Assembly: GCA_002894305.1 (NCBI GenBank)
Contig: PGEI01000018.1
Span: 1 to 42,160 of the forward strand
Source: Comamonadaceae bacterium CD01
GTDB lineage: Bacteria > Pseudomonadota > Gammaproteobacteria > Burkholderiales > Burkholderiaceae_C
DNA length: 42,160 nt
Direction: 5' to 3'
In this document: piece by piece, positions 1-9,342 of the stretch
Layout: each line of letters starts with the position of its first letter
Numbering within the stretch: position 1 is the stretch's first letter
Position numbers and translations under genes: made by a program
The notes under the pieces: generated by a model
Database searches by the model: none
What the model saw: the letters and a program-made list of their open reading frames with translations, nothing else
Told to the model about the DNA's origin: nothing

Positions 1-2
1 TG

Positions 3-209
3 TCTGCGCTTCACCTTCGCGTACTCGATCGATATAGAAATGGAATCAAGCGCGGCACCCTCGTGGCCGCCGGCCCCGAGGCCTGGAACATCACGGTGGA
101 GATCGGTCTGTACCGCCAGCATGCCGAAATGGCCCCGGCGGCGGAGCTGCTGTGGGAGCTGGCAGAAAAGCGAATCCCTTGCGCCATTCCTGACCGTACC
201 GGCTCTTGA
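3..209 (+). CDS. C-terminal fragment of a gene cut by the window edge, possibly a LysR-type regulator
   Basis: An open frame runs in from the left edge with no start codon inside the window and ends at TGA 207-209, giving the last 68 residues. The stretch reads like a protein end: a strand-like segment NITVEIGLYRQ followed by an amphipathic helix MAPAAELLWELAEK. This strand-plus-helix ending resembles the C-terminus of LysR-type effector-binding domains, which is a family impression and not a proven match. About the first 14 codons are also plausible in another frame, so a frame change near the edge cannot be excluded. The 83 bases between this stop and the convergent spoT stop show no hairpin terminator. 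Confidence 0.4.
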   Translation, partial: SALHLRVLDRYRNGIKRGTLVAAGPEAWNITVEIGLYRQHAEMAPAAELLWELAEKRIPCAIPDRTGS

Positions 210-292
210 TGCCCGGATCAGGCAGCACAGCCCGCAACACCATCGTTTTCGAAGCGCTCACGGCTGCGAGATGAACGCAGTCCACGGGCCTC

Positions 293-2572
293 TCACCCGC
301 TGGTCACCGGCGCAATCTCGCGAAACACCCTCTGCACCGACGGCACACGGTGCAGTGCGCGGATCACCGCCTCCAGATGGGACAAGTCGCGCACCGAGAT
401 CAGGAAATGCAGATCCATGGTCTGCGTCATCGCGTCGTCCATGTCCACGCGCACGATGTCGGCGCCCGCTTCGGACAGCTCGGACGCAATGCGCGCCAGC
501 ACGCCCTTGCCGTTGGAGACCGTCACGGTGATCGCCGCCTGGAAGCTGCGTACCGGCTCCTCCGACCAGTCGACCGCGATGAAGCGCTCGCTGTCCTTGC
601 GCAGCAGCTTTTGCGCCACGCCGCAGCGCGCATGGTGCACCACCAACCCCTCCCCGCGCCCCAGGTAGCCGACGATGGGATCGCCCGGAACGGGGCGGCA
701 GCATTTGGCGTAGTGCACCGCGCTGCTCTCGCTGCCGTCCAGCGTGATGCCGCCTTGCGACATGCTCTCGTGCGCGCTGTAGCGCTCGCGCGTGAGCAGC
801 AGCGCGTCAGGGCGCCAGCCGGCCTCGGCCAGCAAGTCGGTCATGCGCTTGGCCACCAGGCCGGCAATGCGCCGGCCCAGGCCGATGTCGGTCATCAGCT
901 CCTCGCGCGATCGGTTGCCGGTAATGCGCAGCAACTTGTCCCACTGCGCCGCATATTGGTTGGCGTCCGGCAGCTGCTGCACGCCCTCGGCGCGCAGGGC
1001 CTGCGCCAGCAGCTTCTCGCCCAGTACCACCGACTCGGTCTGCGCCAGCGTCTTGATGTGGTGGCGGATCTTGGAGCGCGCCCGCCCGGTGCGCACAAAA
1101 CCCAGCCAGGCCGGGTCGGGGCGGGCGCCCTCGGTCGTCTCGACCTCGACCACGTCGCCATTCTTGAGCTCGGTGCGCAGCGGCACCTCCTCGTTGTTGA
1201 TGCGCGCCGCCGTCGTGCTGTCGCCCACGTCGCTGTGGATGGCGTAGGCGAAGTCGACCACGGTCGCCCCACTGGGCAGCGCCATGATCTGCCCACGCGG
1301 CGTGAAGATGTAGACCGCGTCGGGGAACAGGTCGACCTTGACGTGATCCCAGAATTCGGCCGCGTCGCGCGTCTCGTTCTGGATGTCCAGCAGCGACTGC
1401 AGCCACTGCGTTCCCAGCCGCTCGGCCTCCTCGCCGCCGCCCTTGGCCTTGTAGAGCCAGTGCGCGGCAACGCCGGACTCGGCAACGACGTGCATCTCCT
1501 CGGTGCGCAGCTGGAACTCGATGTTCAGACTGGCCGGCCCCACCAGCGTGGTGTGCAGCGACTGGTAGCCGTTGAGCTTGGGGATGGCGATGTGGTCGGT
1601 GAACTTGCCCGGCACCGGCTTGTACATCTGGTGCAGCACGCCCAGCGCGGTGTAGCAGTCGATAACCGAGTCGACGATGACGCGAAAGCCGTACAGGTCG
1701 GACACCTGGGCAAAACTCAGGTGGCGCGTGCCCATCTTGCGGTAGATCGCCTGCAGCGTCTTCTCACGCCCCGACAAGCGCACCCTCATGCCCTGTCGGG
1801 CAAAGGCAGCCTCGACGTCGACGCGCACCTTCTCGATCATCTCGCGCCGGCGCCCGCGCGAGCGCTCCACCGCCTTGGCCAGCGTCGCATGGCGCCATGG
1901 GTGCTGGTAGTGGAACGACAGATCCTGCAGTTCGCGGTAGGACTGGTTCATCCCCAGGCGATGCGCAATCGGCGCGTAGATGTCCAGCGTCTCGCTGGCA
2001 ATGCGTCCCCACTTGTTGCGCGGCATGTCGCCCATGGTGCGCATGTTGTGCGTGCGGTCGGCCAGCTTGATCAGGATGACGCGCACGTCGCGCGCCATCG
2101 CCAGCAGCATCTTGCGAAACGATTCGGCCTGGTTCTCCTCGCGCGTGTTGAATTGCAGCTTGTCGAGCTTGGTCAGCCCATCGACCATCTCGGCCACCGG
2201 CGCGCCAAAGCGCTCGATCAGGTCGGCCTTGCCCACGCCGCAGTCCTCCAGCACGTCGTGCAGCAGAGCGGCCATCAAGGCCTCGGCGTCGAGCTTCCAG
2301 CCGGCGCAGATGGCGGCCACGGCGATCGGGTGGGTGATATAGGGCTCGCCGCTGTTGCGCAACTGGCCCAGGTGGCAGGTATCGGCGTAGCGGTAAGCCT
2401 GGCGCACCCGCTCGATGCTGTCGGCGTCCAGATAATCGAGCTTGTCCAACAGCCCCGCAAAACTGGCGGCTGCTGCATTCAATGCGGCCGTACCCGGTGA
2501 AGGCGGCAACGCAGATGGCGCCACCGTGCCTTGTTCATGTGGCCCGGTGACCGGATGAAACGCGTCGTTCAT
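293..2572 (-). CDS. spoT: Bifunctional (p)ppGpp synthetase/hydrolase SpoT
   Basis: This enzyme makes and degrades the alarmone (p)ppGpp, controlling the stringent response. The 759-residue length is normal for the RelA/SpoT family. An HD hydrolase domain is visible (H81, LLHDVLED with H105-D106), followed by the synthetase domain (GREKTLQAIYRKM, DLYGFRVIV, LNGYQSLHTT), a TGS domain (DLFPDAVYIFTPRG) and a C-terminal ACT domain. The intact HD motif means hydrolase activity is expected, so SpoT/Rel is a better call than synthetase-only RelA. The ATG at 2572 (MNDAFHPV) was chosen because the 30-residue upstream extension runs back through the rpoZ-spoT terminator hairpin and is unlike the family. 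It lies downstream of gmk and rpoZ, the usual proteobacterial order. Confidence 0.95.
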   Translation of the reverse strand: MNDAFHPVTGPHEQGTVAPSALPPSPGTAALNAAAASFAGLLDKLDYLDADSIERVRQAYRYADTCHLGQLRNSGEPYITHPIAVAAICAGWKLDAEALMAALLHDVLEDCGVGKADLIERFGAPVAEMVDGLTKLDKLQFNTREENQAESFRKMLLAMARDVRVILIKLADRTHNMRTMGDMPRNKWGRIASETLDIYAPIAHRLGMNQSYRELQDLSFHYQHPWRHATLAKAVERSRGRRREMIEKVRVDVEAAFARQGMRVRLSGREKTLQAIYRKMGTRHLSFAQVSDLYGFRVIVDSVIDCYTALGVLHQMYKPVPGKFTDHIAIPKLNGYQSLHTTLVGPASLNIEFQLRTEEMHVVAESGVAAHWLYKAKGGGEEAERLGTQWLQSLLDIQNETRDAAEFWDHVKVDLFPDAVYIFTPRGQIMALPSGATVVDFAYAIHSDVGDSTTAARINNEEVPLRTELKNGDVVEVETTEGARPDPAWLGFVRTGRARSKIRHHIKTLAQTESVVLGEKLLAQALRAEGVQQLPDANQYAAQWDKLLRITGNRSREELMTDIGLGRRIAGLVAKRMTDLLAEAGWRPDALLLTRERYSAHESMSQGGITLDGSESSAVHYAKCCRPVPGDPIVGYLGRGEGLVVHHARCGVAQKLLRKDSERFIAVDWSEEPVRSFQAAITVTVSNGKGVLARIASELSEAGADIVRVDMDDAMTQTMDLHFLISVRDLSHLEAVIRALHRVPSVQRVFREIAPVTSG

Positions 2573-2617
2573 CCCTTTAATGTAACTTGACCGCCGTAAA
2601 AACTCGTGTTCCAACAA

Positions 2618-2642
2618 AAAAGCACCGTGCAACGGTGCTTTT
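2618..2642 (-). terminator. Hairpin terminator or attenuator between rpoZ and spoT
   Basis: An 11-bp perfect stem (AAAAGCACCGT pairing with ACGGTGCTTTT) closes a 3-nt loop. On the minus strand it is followed by a run of T, the form of a Rho-independent terminator. It sits 44 bases after the rpoZ stop and 45 bases before the spoT start, so it could end the gmk-rpoZ transcript or tune read-through into spoT. Confidence 0.8.
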
Positions 2643-2686
2643 GGACTGATGCCACGCCGCACCCGTGCGGCTGGCGCTCAGGGCGA

Positions 2687-2890
2687 TCAGCCAGGGACTT
2701 TCTTCAGCATCTCCAGGCCCACCTTGCCCGCGGCGATTTCGCGCAGCGCGGTCACGCCCGGCTTGTTGCGGCTTTCGATCTTGGGGGTGTGGCCCTGGCT
2801 GAGCATGCGGGCGCGGTAGGTGGCGGCCAGCACCAGTTGGAAACGGTTGGGAATCTGCTCCAGGCAATCTTCCACAGTAATGCGTGCCAT
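2687..2890 (-). CDS. rpoZ: RNA polymerase omega subunit
   Basis: Omega is the smallest RNA polymerase subunit; it helps fold and place the beta-prime subunit and contributes to a ppGpp binding site on the enzyme. The 67-residue protein starts [20 protein letters not shown], the classic N-terminus of proteobacterial omega, and ends with a short helix ([16 protein letters not shown]). This is the usual short betaproteobacterial form. It lies 33 bases after the gmk stop in the same direction. The following hairpin separates it from spoT, so omega and guanylate kinase may be more strongly co-expressed than SpoT. Confidence 0.95.
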   Translation of the reverse strand: MARITVEDCLEQIPNRFQLVLAATYRARMLSQGHTPKIESRNKPGVTALREIAAGKVGLEMLKKVPG

Positions 2891-2923
2891 GGGTTCTCCA
2901 GGGAAAAAAGAGGCGGTGAAAAT

Positions 2924-3544
2924 TCAGCAAATGCCGAGCGACGCGAAGGTGTCTGACCGGCTGCAGCGTTGTGCTGCGTATTTCAGGCGCTGGGCGTGGA
3001 CGATGGATTTGAGATCGAAAAGCGCCCGCTCGAAAACCTCGTTGATTATAACGAAGTCGAATTTGCAGGCCTGTGCCATCTCCTGCGCGGCATTGGTCAA
3101 GCGCTTTTCGATCACATCTTCGGTATCTTCGCCGCGACGCTCCAGGCGAGAACGCAGCTCCTCCCAGCTGGGCGGCAAAATGAAGACCAGCACCGCGTTG
3201 GCAAACACCTGCTTGATCTGCAGCGCGCCCTGGAAGTCGATCTCCAGCACCACGTCCGCGCCCTGTGCCATGCGCTCCTCGATGGCCCTGCGCGACGTAC
3301 CGTAGCAATTGCCATGCACCTGCGCCCATTCGACGAAGGCGTTGGACGCGATCATGGCGTCGAATTCCGGCTGCGAGACGAAGTAATACTCGCGCCCGTG
3401 CTTTTCCTGGCCGCGCGGCGCACGCGTGGTGTGCGAGACCGAGGGCTGGACATGCGAGTCGAGCTCCATCAAGGCGTTGACGAGGCTGGATTTGCCTGCC
3501 CCGCTGGGGGCAGAGACGACAAAGAGATTTCCGGGATAGTCCAT
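2924..3544 (-). CDS. gmk: Guanylate kinase
   Basis: It phosphorylates GMP to GDP with ATP in purine nucleotide synthesis and salvage. The P-loop [11 protein letters not shown] is at residues 11-21. The GMP-binding segment ([20 protein letters not shown]) and the lid region with ERR follow, for 206 residues, the normal size. The ATG at 3544 ([15 protein letters not shown]) is the natural start; a 40-residue upstream open extension is low-complexity and unlike the family. It lies between yicC (116 bases upstream) and rpoZ. Linkage with spoT fits guanine nucleotide control, since Gmk is a known ppGpp target in some bacteria. Confidence 0.95.
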   Translation of the reverse strand: MDYPGNLFVVSAPSGAGKSSLVNALMELDSHVQPSVSHTTRAPRGQEKHGREYYFVSQPEFDAMIASNAFVEWAQVHGNCYGTSRRAIEERMAQGADVVLEIDFQGALQIKQVFANAVLVFILPPSWEELRSRLERRGEDTEDVIEKRLTNAAQEMAQACKFDFVIINEVFERALFDLKSIVHAQRLKYAAQRCSRSDTFASLGIC

Positions 3545-3660
3545 ACAAACAGGCGCTGGCCTGGGTGCGCACAAAGGGCGATTATCCCCAAATCCGCTCG
3601 CCCTCCAGCCAAACCGCCGCCAGCCCCCGCGCCGCATGGGGCCACCCACCGCGGCGCCGC

Positions 3661-4569
3661 TCACTCGATGTTCTGCACCTGCTCGCGCATCTGCTCAATC
3701 AGCACCTTCATGTCCACGCTGATGCGCGTCAGCTCCATGGTGGCGGACTTGGAGCCCAGGGTGTTGGCTTCGCGGTGCAACTCCTGGATCAGGAAGTCCA
3801 GGCGCTTGCCGACCTCGCCGCCCTTGTGCAGCAGCCGCTCGATTTCGTCGAGATGGCCTTGCAGGCGGGTGATTTCCTCGGCCACGTCAATGCGCAGGGC
3901 AAACGCCGTGGCCTCCGATAGCGCGCGCTCCTGGGCTGCCTCGCTGGGCGCGTCGCCCTGCGCCAGGCCCATCGCGTCGGCCCAGCGCTGCAAGAAGCGC
4001 TGGCGCTGCTGCGCCACCAGCTCGGGCACCAGCGGCTGGGCCTGCAGCGCCAGCGCGCGCAGCGCCTGTACGCGCTCGACCAGCATGGCCACCAGGCGCT
4101 CGCCCTCGCGTCCTCGCGCTTCGATCAGCGCATCGAGCGCCTGGTCGGCCAGCTGCTGCACCGCATCGCCCCAATCCTGGCGCGGCGCGCCCAGCTGCGA
4201 GCACAGGCGCAGCGCATCGGCCACCGACAGCGGCGGCGCCTGCGGCAGCCAGGACAGCACGCCGTCCTGCAACGCGCCCAGCTGCTGCAGCAGCGGCACC
4301 GAAGGGTGGGCCAGCACGCCATCGTCACCCTCTTCGACAAATGCGCGCAGCTCCACCTTGCCGCGCTTGAGCCGGCGGGTGAGCAAGGCGCGCAGCTGCG
4401 GCTCCTGCGCGCGCAGCTCATCGGACAGGCGCAGCGAAAGATCCAGGAAACGGCTGTTGACCGAACGCAGCTCCAGCCCCAGCCGGCGCCCCGGACGCTG
4501 TGTTTCAGGGGTGCTGCCAACGCCTTGCTGCTGGGCGCTGCCGTAGCCGGTCATGCTGTAAACTGCCAT
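3661..4569 (-). CDS. yicC: YicC family endoribonuclease
   Basis: YicC-type proteins are endoribonucleases implicated in RNA turnover. The N-terminus [10 protein letters not shown], the segment [20 protein letters not shown] and the very conserved C-terminus [15 protein letters not shown] are all present. At 302 residues it is slightly longer than the usual ~290. The extra residues are a Gln/Gly/Pro-rich insert between the first strand and LELRSVNSR (about residues 11-27). The ATG at 4569 was chosen at the family's MxxYSMTGY start. The gene diverges from the Ser/Thr kinase gene across 73 bases, so both promoters must lie in that short gap or overlap the coding ends. It heads the yicC-gmk-rpoZ-spoT run. 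Confidence 0.9.
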   Translation of the reverse strand: MAVYSMTGYGSAQQQGVGSTPETQRPGRRLGLELRSVNSRFLDLSLRLSDELRAQEPQLRALLTRRLKRGKVELRAFVEEGDDGVLAHPSVPLLQQLGALQDGVLSWLPQAPPLSVADALRLCSQLGAPRQDWGDAVQQLADQALDALIEARGREGERLVAMLVERVQALRALALQAQPLVPELVAQQRQRFLQRWADAMGLAQGDAPSEAAQERALSEATAFALRIDVAEEITRLQGHLDEIERLLHKGGEVGKRLDFLIQELHREANTLGSKSATMELTRISVDMKVLIEQMREQVQNIE

Positions 4570-4642
4570 AGGACTTTGTGACGAATTGCTTGCAAAGCAG
4601 CCATTATCGGCCCGCTCATCCCATTCTCGCCCGCGTTGCTCC

Positions 4643-5647
4643 ATGTCCAAGCCCAAGCCCGCCCCATTGCCCGCCGACACGACGATCGGCGGCTACCGCG
4701 TGGTGCGCCGCCTGGCTGCCGGCGGTTTCGGCGTGGTCTACCTGGCAGTCGATCCGGAAGGCCAGCAGGTCGCGATCAAGGAATATCTTCCCGCATCGCT
4801 GGCCACGCGCGAGCCCGGTGAACTCTTGCCCAAGGTGGCGCCCGAGAAGCTGTCGCTGTACCGCCTGGGACTCAAGAGTTTTTTCGAGGAAGGTCGATCG
4901 CTGGCTCAAATTTCGCACGCCTCGGTGGTGAGCGTGCTCAATTTCTTTCGCGAGAACGACACCGTCTACATGGTGATGAACTACCTGGAGGGCGCGTCGC
5001 TGCAGGAATACATCATCACCGCGCGCGATCTGAAGACGCTCAAGGTGTTTCGCGAGTCGACCATCCGCTCGCTGTTCGACGAGGTGCTGCGGGGCCTTCG
5101 CATCGTGCACCAGCACAAGATGCTGCACCTGGACATCAAGCCGGCCAACATTTTCATCACCGACGACAACAAGGCGGTGATGATCGATTTTGGCGCCGCG
5201 CGCGAGGTGCTGTCCAAGGAGAGCAACTTCATCCGCCCGATGTACACCCCCGGCTTTGCCGCGCCCGAGATGTACCGGCGCGACACGCAGATGGGCCCCT
5301 GGACCGACATCTACGCCATTGGCGCGTGCATCTACGCCTGCATGAGCGGCTACCCGCCCAGCGAGGCGCCGCAGCGCCAGGACAAGGACAGGCTGGCCGC
5401 GGCGCTGGGCAAGCTGCGCGGCGTGTACTCCGACAGCCTGATCCAGATCGTCGAATGGTGCATGGCGCTCGATCCGATGGCACGCCCACAATCGGTGTTC
5501 GCACTGCAAAAAGAGCTCTCGCGCGAAGGCGAGCGGCGCTACACCCGGCTGTCGGTGGCAGAGCGCATGCGCATGCAGATCGACAGCCTGGTCTCGCCCG
5601 ACAAGCCCGCCGACAAGAACGACCAGGCACAGGGGCGCGCGCGGTGA
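4643..5647 (+). CDS. Hanks-type serine/threonine protein kinase
   Basis: A single kinase domain covers most of the 334 residues. The glycine loop reads RLAAGGFGVVYLA, the ATP lysine lies in VAIKEYLP, the catalytic loop is HLDIKPANIF, the magnesium site is DFGAAR, and GFAAPEMY is the APE motif. The residue before the catalytic Asp is Leu, not Arg, making this a non-RD kinase, a class that usually does not need activation-loop phosphorylation. No transmembrane segment or sensor domain is visible, so it should be cytosolic. The ATG at 4643 fits the short leader MSKPKPAPLPADTTIGGY. Its stop overlaps the start of the PP2C phosphatase gene (GTGA), so kinase and phosphatase are translationally coupled. 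Confidence 0.9.
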   Translation: MSKPKPAPLPADTTIGGYRVVRRLAAGGFGVVYLAVDPEGQQVAIKEYLPASLATREPGELLPKVAPEKLSLYRLGLKSFFEEGRSLAQISHASVVSVLNFFRENDTVYMVMNYLEGASLQEYIITARDLKTLKVFRESTIRSLFDEVLRGLRIVHQHKMLHLDIKPANIFITDDNKAVMIDFGAAREVLSKESNFIRPMYTPGFAAPEMYRRDTQMGPWTDIYAIGACIYACMSGYPPSEAPQRQDKDRLAAALGKLRGVYSDSLIQIVEWCMALDPMARPQSVFALQKELSREGERRYTRLSVAERMRMQIDSLVSPDKPADKNDQAQGRAR

Positions 5648-6558
5648 AATTCTCCGTCTACCAGACCAGCGACCAGGGCGGGCGCGAGAAGAACGAAGAC
5701 CGCATGGGCTACTGCTACACGCGCGAGGCGGGCCTGTTCGTGCTGGCCGACGGCATGGGTGGCCACCCCGACGGCGAGGTCGCCGCGCAGATCGCGATCC
5801 AGACCGTCTCCGCGCTGTTCCAGCAGCAGGCAAAGCCCAAGCTCAAGGACGTTGGCCGTTTTCTGGGCGATGCGCTGCTGGCGGCGCACCACAAAATCCT
5901 GCAATACGCCGGCCACCCCGTCGACGCGCTGGACACGCCGCGCACCACGCTGGTGGCGGCCGTGGTGCAGGACGGCAGCGCCAGCTGGATCCACTGCGGC
6001 GACTCGCGCATGTACTTGGTGCGCGGCAGCGAACTGCTGGTGCGCACGCGCGACCACTCCTACCTGGAGCTGCGCACGCCCGCGTTCGACGACGCCATGG
6101 GGCTCAACCGCAACGTGCTCTACACCTGCCTGGGCTCGCCCAGCCTGCCGGTCTACGACCTGGACGGTCCCATCGTGCTGGAGCACGGCGACCGGCTGCT
6201 GCTGTGCTCGGACGGGCTGTGGAGCATGTTCGACGACGAAACCATCGCCCACCACCTGGGACGCCGCCCGGTAGCCAGCGCCATCCCCTTTCTGGTCGGC
6301 GAGGCGCTGGAGCGCGCGGGCAGCAGCAGCGACAACGTCACCGCGGTGGCAATGCAGTGGGAGATGCCCGGCGTCCAGGCCGCCGCAGCAGGCATCACCA
6401 CCGACGAGATGCACGACGAGCTGTTCGCCTCGACCATCCAGGCCGAGCCCTTCGACGGCCTGGACGATGGACACGACGAGCTGGACGACGCGGAGATCGA
6501 GCGCACGATTGCCGAGATCAACGCCGCCATCCAGCGCACCGCCGCACGCAAGCCCTGA
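5644..6558 (+). CDS. PP2C-family serine/threonine phosphatase
   Basis: A metal-dependent PPM/PP2C phosphatase expected to reverse phosphorylation by the adjacent kinase. The motifs are in order: [48 protein letters not shown] and [12 protein letters not shown], which carry the metal-binding aspartates. The start is GTG at 5644, overlapping the kinase stop by 4 bases; it gives [13 protein letters not shown], a typical beginning. The 304 residues include a C-terminal tail of about 60 residues that is rich in Asp and Glu ([16 protein letters not shown]) and lies outside the catalytic fold, perhaps for interaction. rph follows 55 bases later. Confidence 0.92.
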   Translation: MKFSVYQTSDQGGREKNEDRMGYCYTREAGLFVLADGMGGHPDGEVAAQIAIQTVSALFQQQAKPKLKDVGRFLGDALLAAHHKILQYAGHPVDALDTPRTTLVAAVVQDGSASWIHCGDSRMYLVRGSELLVRTRDHSYLELRTPAFDDAMGLNRNVLYTCLGSPSLPVYDLDGPIVLEHGDRLLLCSDGLWSMFDDETIAHHLGRRPVASAIPFLVGEALERAGSSSDNVTAVAMQWEMPGVQAAAAGITTDEMHDELFASTIQAEPFDGLDDGHDELDDAEIERTIAEINAAIQRTAARKP

Positions 6559-6613
6559 ACCTTGTCGCCCGACAGGCCTGCCCGGCGCAGTCCTGTTGGG
6601 CGCACGCACTGCC

Positions 6614-7366
6614 ATGAACACCTCCACCAACCCTTGCATCAACACTCCCCGCCACGACGGACGCACCGCCGACGCACTGCGCACGGTGCGCATCACCCGC
6701 CACTACACCATGCACGCCGAGGGCTCGGTGCTGGTGGAGTTCGGCAACACCCGCGTGCTGTGCACCGCCTCGGTCGAGGAAAAAGTGCCGCCGCACAAGC
6801 GCGGCAGCGGCGAGGGCTGGGTGACGGCCGAATACGGCATGCTGCCGCGCGCCACGCACAGGCGCAGTGACCGCGAGGCCGCGCGCGGCAAGCAAAGCGG
6901 GCGCACGCAGGAGATCCAGCGGCTGATCGGGCGCAGCCTGCGTGCGGTCTTCGACCTGAAGCACCTGGGCGAGCGCACGCTGCAGATCGACTGCGACGTG
7001 ATCCAGGCCGACGGCGGCACGCGCACCGCGGCGATCACCGGCGCCTGGGTGGCAGCGCACGACGCGGTCACCCGGCTGCTGCAGGACGGCAAGCTCGCGG
7101 CCAGCCCGATCACCGGCGCCGTCGCGGCGGTCTCGGTCGGCATCGTGGGGGGCCGGCCGGTGCTGGATCTGGACTACGCCGAAGACGCCGCCTGCGATAC
7201 CGACATGAACGTGGTGATGACCGGCGCAGGCCACTTCATCGAACTGCAGGGCACGGCCGAAGGCGCAGCGTTCAGCCGCAGCGAACTCGACGCTCTGCTG
7301 GCGCTGGCCGAGCAAGGCATTGGCCAGTTGCTGTCGCTGCAGCAACAGGCGCTGCAGCAGCCCTGA
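6614..7366 (+). CDS. rph: Ribonuclease PH
   Basis: A phosphate-dependent 3'-5' exoribonuclease that trims the 3' ends of tRNA precursors and other RNAs, normally as a hexamer. The 250-residue protein shows the family's opening ([24 protein letters not shown]), the phosphate-site region ([26 protein letters not shown], quoted here in parts: [15 protein letters not shown] and [15 protein letters not shown]) and [18 protein letters not shown]. The ATG at 6614 is chosen because the in-frame region before it overlaps the phosphatase gene and is not conserved. It lies 21 bases before rdgB, and this pairing is common in Proteobacteria. Confidence 0.95.
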   Translation: MNTSTNPCINTPRHDGRTADALRTVRITRHYTMHAEGSVLVEFGNTRVLCTASVEEKVPPHKRGSGEGWVTAEYGMLPRATHRRSDREAARGKQSGRTQEIQRLIGRSLRAVFDLKHLGERTLQIDCDVIQADGGTRTAAITGAWVAAHDAVTRLLQDGKLAASPITGAVAAVSVGIVGGRPVLDLDYAEDAACDTDMNVVMTGAGHFIELQGTAEGAAFSRSELDALLALAEQGIGQLLSLQQQALQQP

Positions 7367-7387
7367 CCCTTGCGATTGGAAAGCACC

Positions 7388-7987
7388 ATGCACCTCGTTC
7401 TGGCATCGAACAACCGCGGCAAACTGGCCGAGCTGCAGGCCATGCTGGCCCCGCTGGGCGTGCAGCTGAGCGCCCAGGGCGACCTGGGCGTCGGCGAGGC
7501 CGACGAGCCTTTTCACACCTTCGTAGAGAACGCGCTGGCCAAGGCCCGCTTTGCCAGCGCCCACACCGGCCTGCCCGCGCTGGCCGACGACGCCGGCCTG
7601 TGCGTACGCGCCTTTGGCGGCGAGCCGGGCGTTCAGACCGCGTACTACGCCACGCGCTTTGGCTACCCCAAGAGCGACGACAACAACGTGCGCGCGCTGC
7701 TCGAACAGATGCAGGACGTGCAGGACAGGCGCGCCACCATGGTCAGCACGCTGGTCGCGGTGCGCAGCCCGCAAGACCCAGAACCGCTGATTGCCATGGG
7801 CCGCTGCCGCGGCGAGATCACGCGCGAGCGCCGCGGCAGCGGCGGCTTCGGGTTCGACCCGGTGATGTACCTGCCTGAGCTTGGCAAGACCTTTGCCGAA
7901 CTGCCCACCGAGGTCAAAAACGCCCACAGCCACCGGGGAAAAGCCGTGCAGCAGATGATCGCGCTGATGCGCGCGCACTGGCTGTAG
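7388..7987 (+). CDS. rdgB: RdgB/HAM1 non-canonical purine NTP pyrophosphatase
   Basis: It hydrolyses dITP, ITP and XTP to monophosphates, keeping deaminated purines out of DNA and RNA. The N-terminus HLVLASNNRGKLAEL is the nucleotide-binding start of the family. ADDAGLCV carries the catalytic aspartates, and GGFGFDPVMYLPELGKTFAE with HRGKAVQQM completes the signature (partial segments GFGFDPVMYLPE and SHRGKA). The 199 residues are full length. The ATG at 7388 matches the family; six in-frame codons upstream are ignored. It sits between rph and hemW in one direction. Confidence 0.95.
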   Translation: MHLVLASNNRGKLAELQAMLAPLGVQLSAQGDLGVGEADEPFHTFVENALAKARFASAHTGLPALADDAGLCVRAFGGEPGVQTAYYATRFGYPKSDDNNVRALLEQMQDVQDRRATMVSTLVAVRSPQDPEPLIAMGRCRGEITRERRGSGGFGFDPVMYLPELGKTFAELPTEVKNAHSHRGKAVQQMIALMRAHWL

Positions 7988-8087
7988 CCGCCGCACGCCT
8001 TGCAGCCTGCGGCGTGCCAACATCGCCGCCACACTCGTTCCACCTCGCCAGGACACGTCCGAAATCCGGCGCGTTTTGGCCGTTGCC

Positions 8088-9332
8088 ATGTCCAAGACCA
8101 TTCACATCGCCTCCGCAGCCACGGGCGCCACGCCTGCCCCGCTGCACGACATCCAGCACTACCTGCGCGACGGGCCTTTGCGCCTGCGCGGCCAGCCGCC
8201 TCTGTCGCTGTACGTGCACATTCCCTGGTGCCTGCGCAAATGCCCGTACTGTGACTTCAACTCGCACGCGCTGCGCGAGGGCGACGGCGCGCCCGAGGAG
8301 CGCTATGTCGACGCGCTGATCTCCGACCTGCAGGCGGCGCTGCCGCTGGTCTGGGGGCGCAGCATCATCAGCGTCTTCATCGGCGGAGGCACGCCCAGCC
8401 TGTTCTCACCGCAGGCGATCGACCGGCTGCTGGCCGCCATCCGCGCGCTGCTGCCGCTGGATGCGGGCTGTGAAATCACGCTGGAGGCCAACCCCGGCAC
8501 CTTCGAGAAAGAGCGCTTTCGCGCCTACCGCGACGCCGGCGTCACGCGCCTGTCAATTGGCGTGCAAAGCTTCAACGACCGGCTGCTGGCCGCCATCGGC
8601 CGCGTGCACGACGGCGCGCAGGCGATGGCCGCCGTGCAGGAGGCGGCGCAGGCCTTCGAGACCTTCAACATCGACCTGATGTACGCCCTGCCCGGCCAGA
8701 GCCTGGCCGAGCTGGAAGCCGACGTGCGCCAGGCGCTGGATCTGGGCACTCCCCACCTGTCGGTCTACCACCTGACTATCGAGCCCAACACCTGGTTTGC
8801 CAAGCACCCGCCGCGCCTGCCCGACGACGACAGCGCCTACGCCATGCTCGACCGCATCACCGCGCTGACGGCCGAGGCGGGTATGGAGCGCTACGAGGTC
8901 TCGGCCTATGCCAAGGCCTACCACCCCTGCGTGCACAACAGCAACTACTGGCAGTTTGGCGACTACCTGGGCATTGGCGCGGGCGCGCACAGCAAGATCA
9001 GCTTTCCCCACCGCGTGATGCGCCAGGTGCGCTTTCGCGACCCGCAGCTGTACATGCAGCACGCGCTGGCGGGCAACGCCATGGCGCAGGACAACGAGGT
9101 TGCGCCGCAGGACTTGGTGTTTGAATACATGCTCAACGCCCTGCGCCTGCGCGCGGGCTTCATGGTGCGTGACTTCAGCGCCTGCACCAGCCAGCCGATC
9201 ACCGCCATCTCCGCAGGGCTAAAGGCTGCCGAGGCCAAGGGCCTGCTGGAGCACAACCTGGTGCGCGTGCGCCCGACCGAGCGCGGCTTCGATTTCCTGA
9301 GCGACCTGCAGGCGCTGTTTTTGCCTCAATAA
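8088..9332 (+). CDS. hemW: HemW, radical SAM heme chaperone
   Basis: A radical SAM protein of the HemN-like group that binds heme and delivers it to target proteins. The cluster motif WCLRKCPYCDF gives C48, C52 and C55 (CX3CX2C) after the LYVHIP strand, and GGGTPSLF follows as the SAM-binding segment. HemW proteins have been confused with coproporphyrinogen III dehydrogenase HemN; the 414-residue length and lack of the HemN N-terminal extension support HemW. The ATG at 8088 was preferred over a TTG four codons upstream. The gene ends 10 bases from the convergent I78-type lipoprotein gene, with no terminator hairpin in the gap. Confidence 0.9.
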   Translation: MSKTIHIASAATGATPAPLHDIQHYLRDGPLRLRGQPPLSLYVHIPWCLRKCPYCDFNSHALREGDGAPEERYVDALISDLQAALPLVWGRSIISVFIGGGTPSLFSPQAIDRLLAAIRALLPLDAGCEITLEANPGTFEKERFRAYRDAGVTRLSIGVQSFNDRLLAAIGRVHDGAQAMAAVQEAAQAFETFNIDLMYALPGQSLAELEADVRQALDLGTPHLSVYHLTIEPNTWFAKHPPRLPDDDSAYAMLDRITALTAEAGMERYEVSAYAKAYHPCVHNSNYWQFGDYLGIGAGAHSKISFPHRVMRQVRFRDPQLYMQHALAGNAMAQDNEVAPQDLVFEYMLNALRLRAGFMVRDFSACTSQPITAISAGLKAAEAKGLLEHNLVRVRPTERGFDFLSDLQALFLPQ

Positions 9333-9342
9333 AGCACCAGCG

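Noticed and set aside
350-2500. Long open frame opposite spoT
   Set aside because: It is antisense to a fully conserved SpoT, is rich in His, Arg, Gln and Leu as expected from GC-biased codons read backwards, and has no recognisable domain.
2573-2662. Upstream start for SpoT adding 30 residues
   Set aside because: The extension reads through the rpoZ-spoT hairpin and is not like RelA/SpoT proteins.
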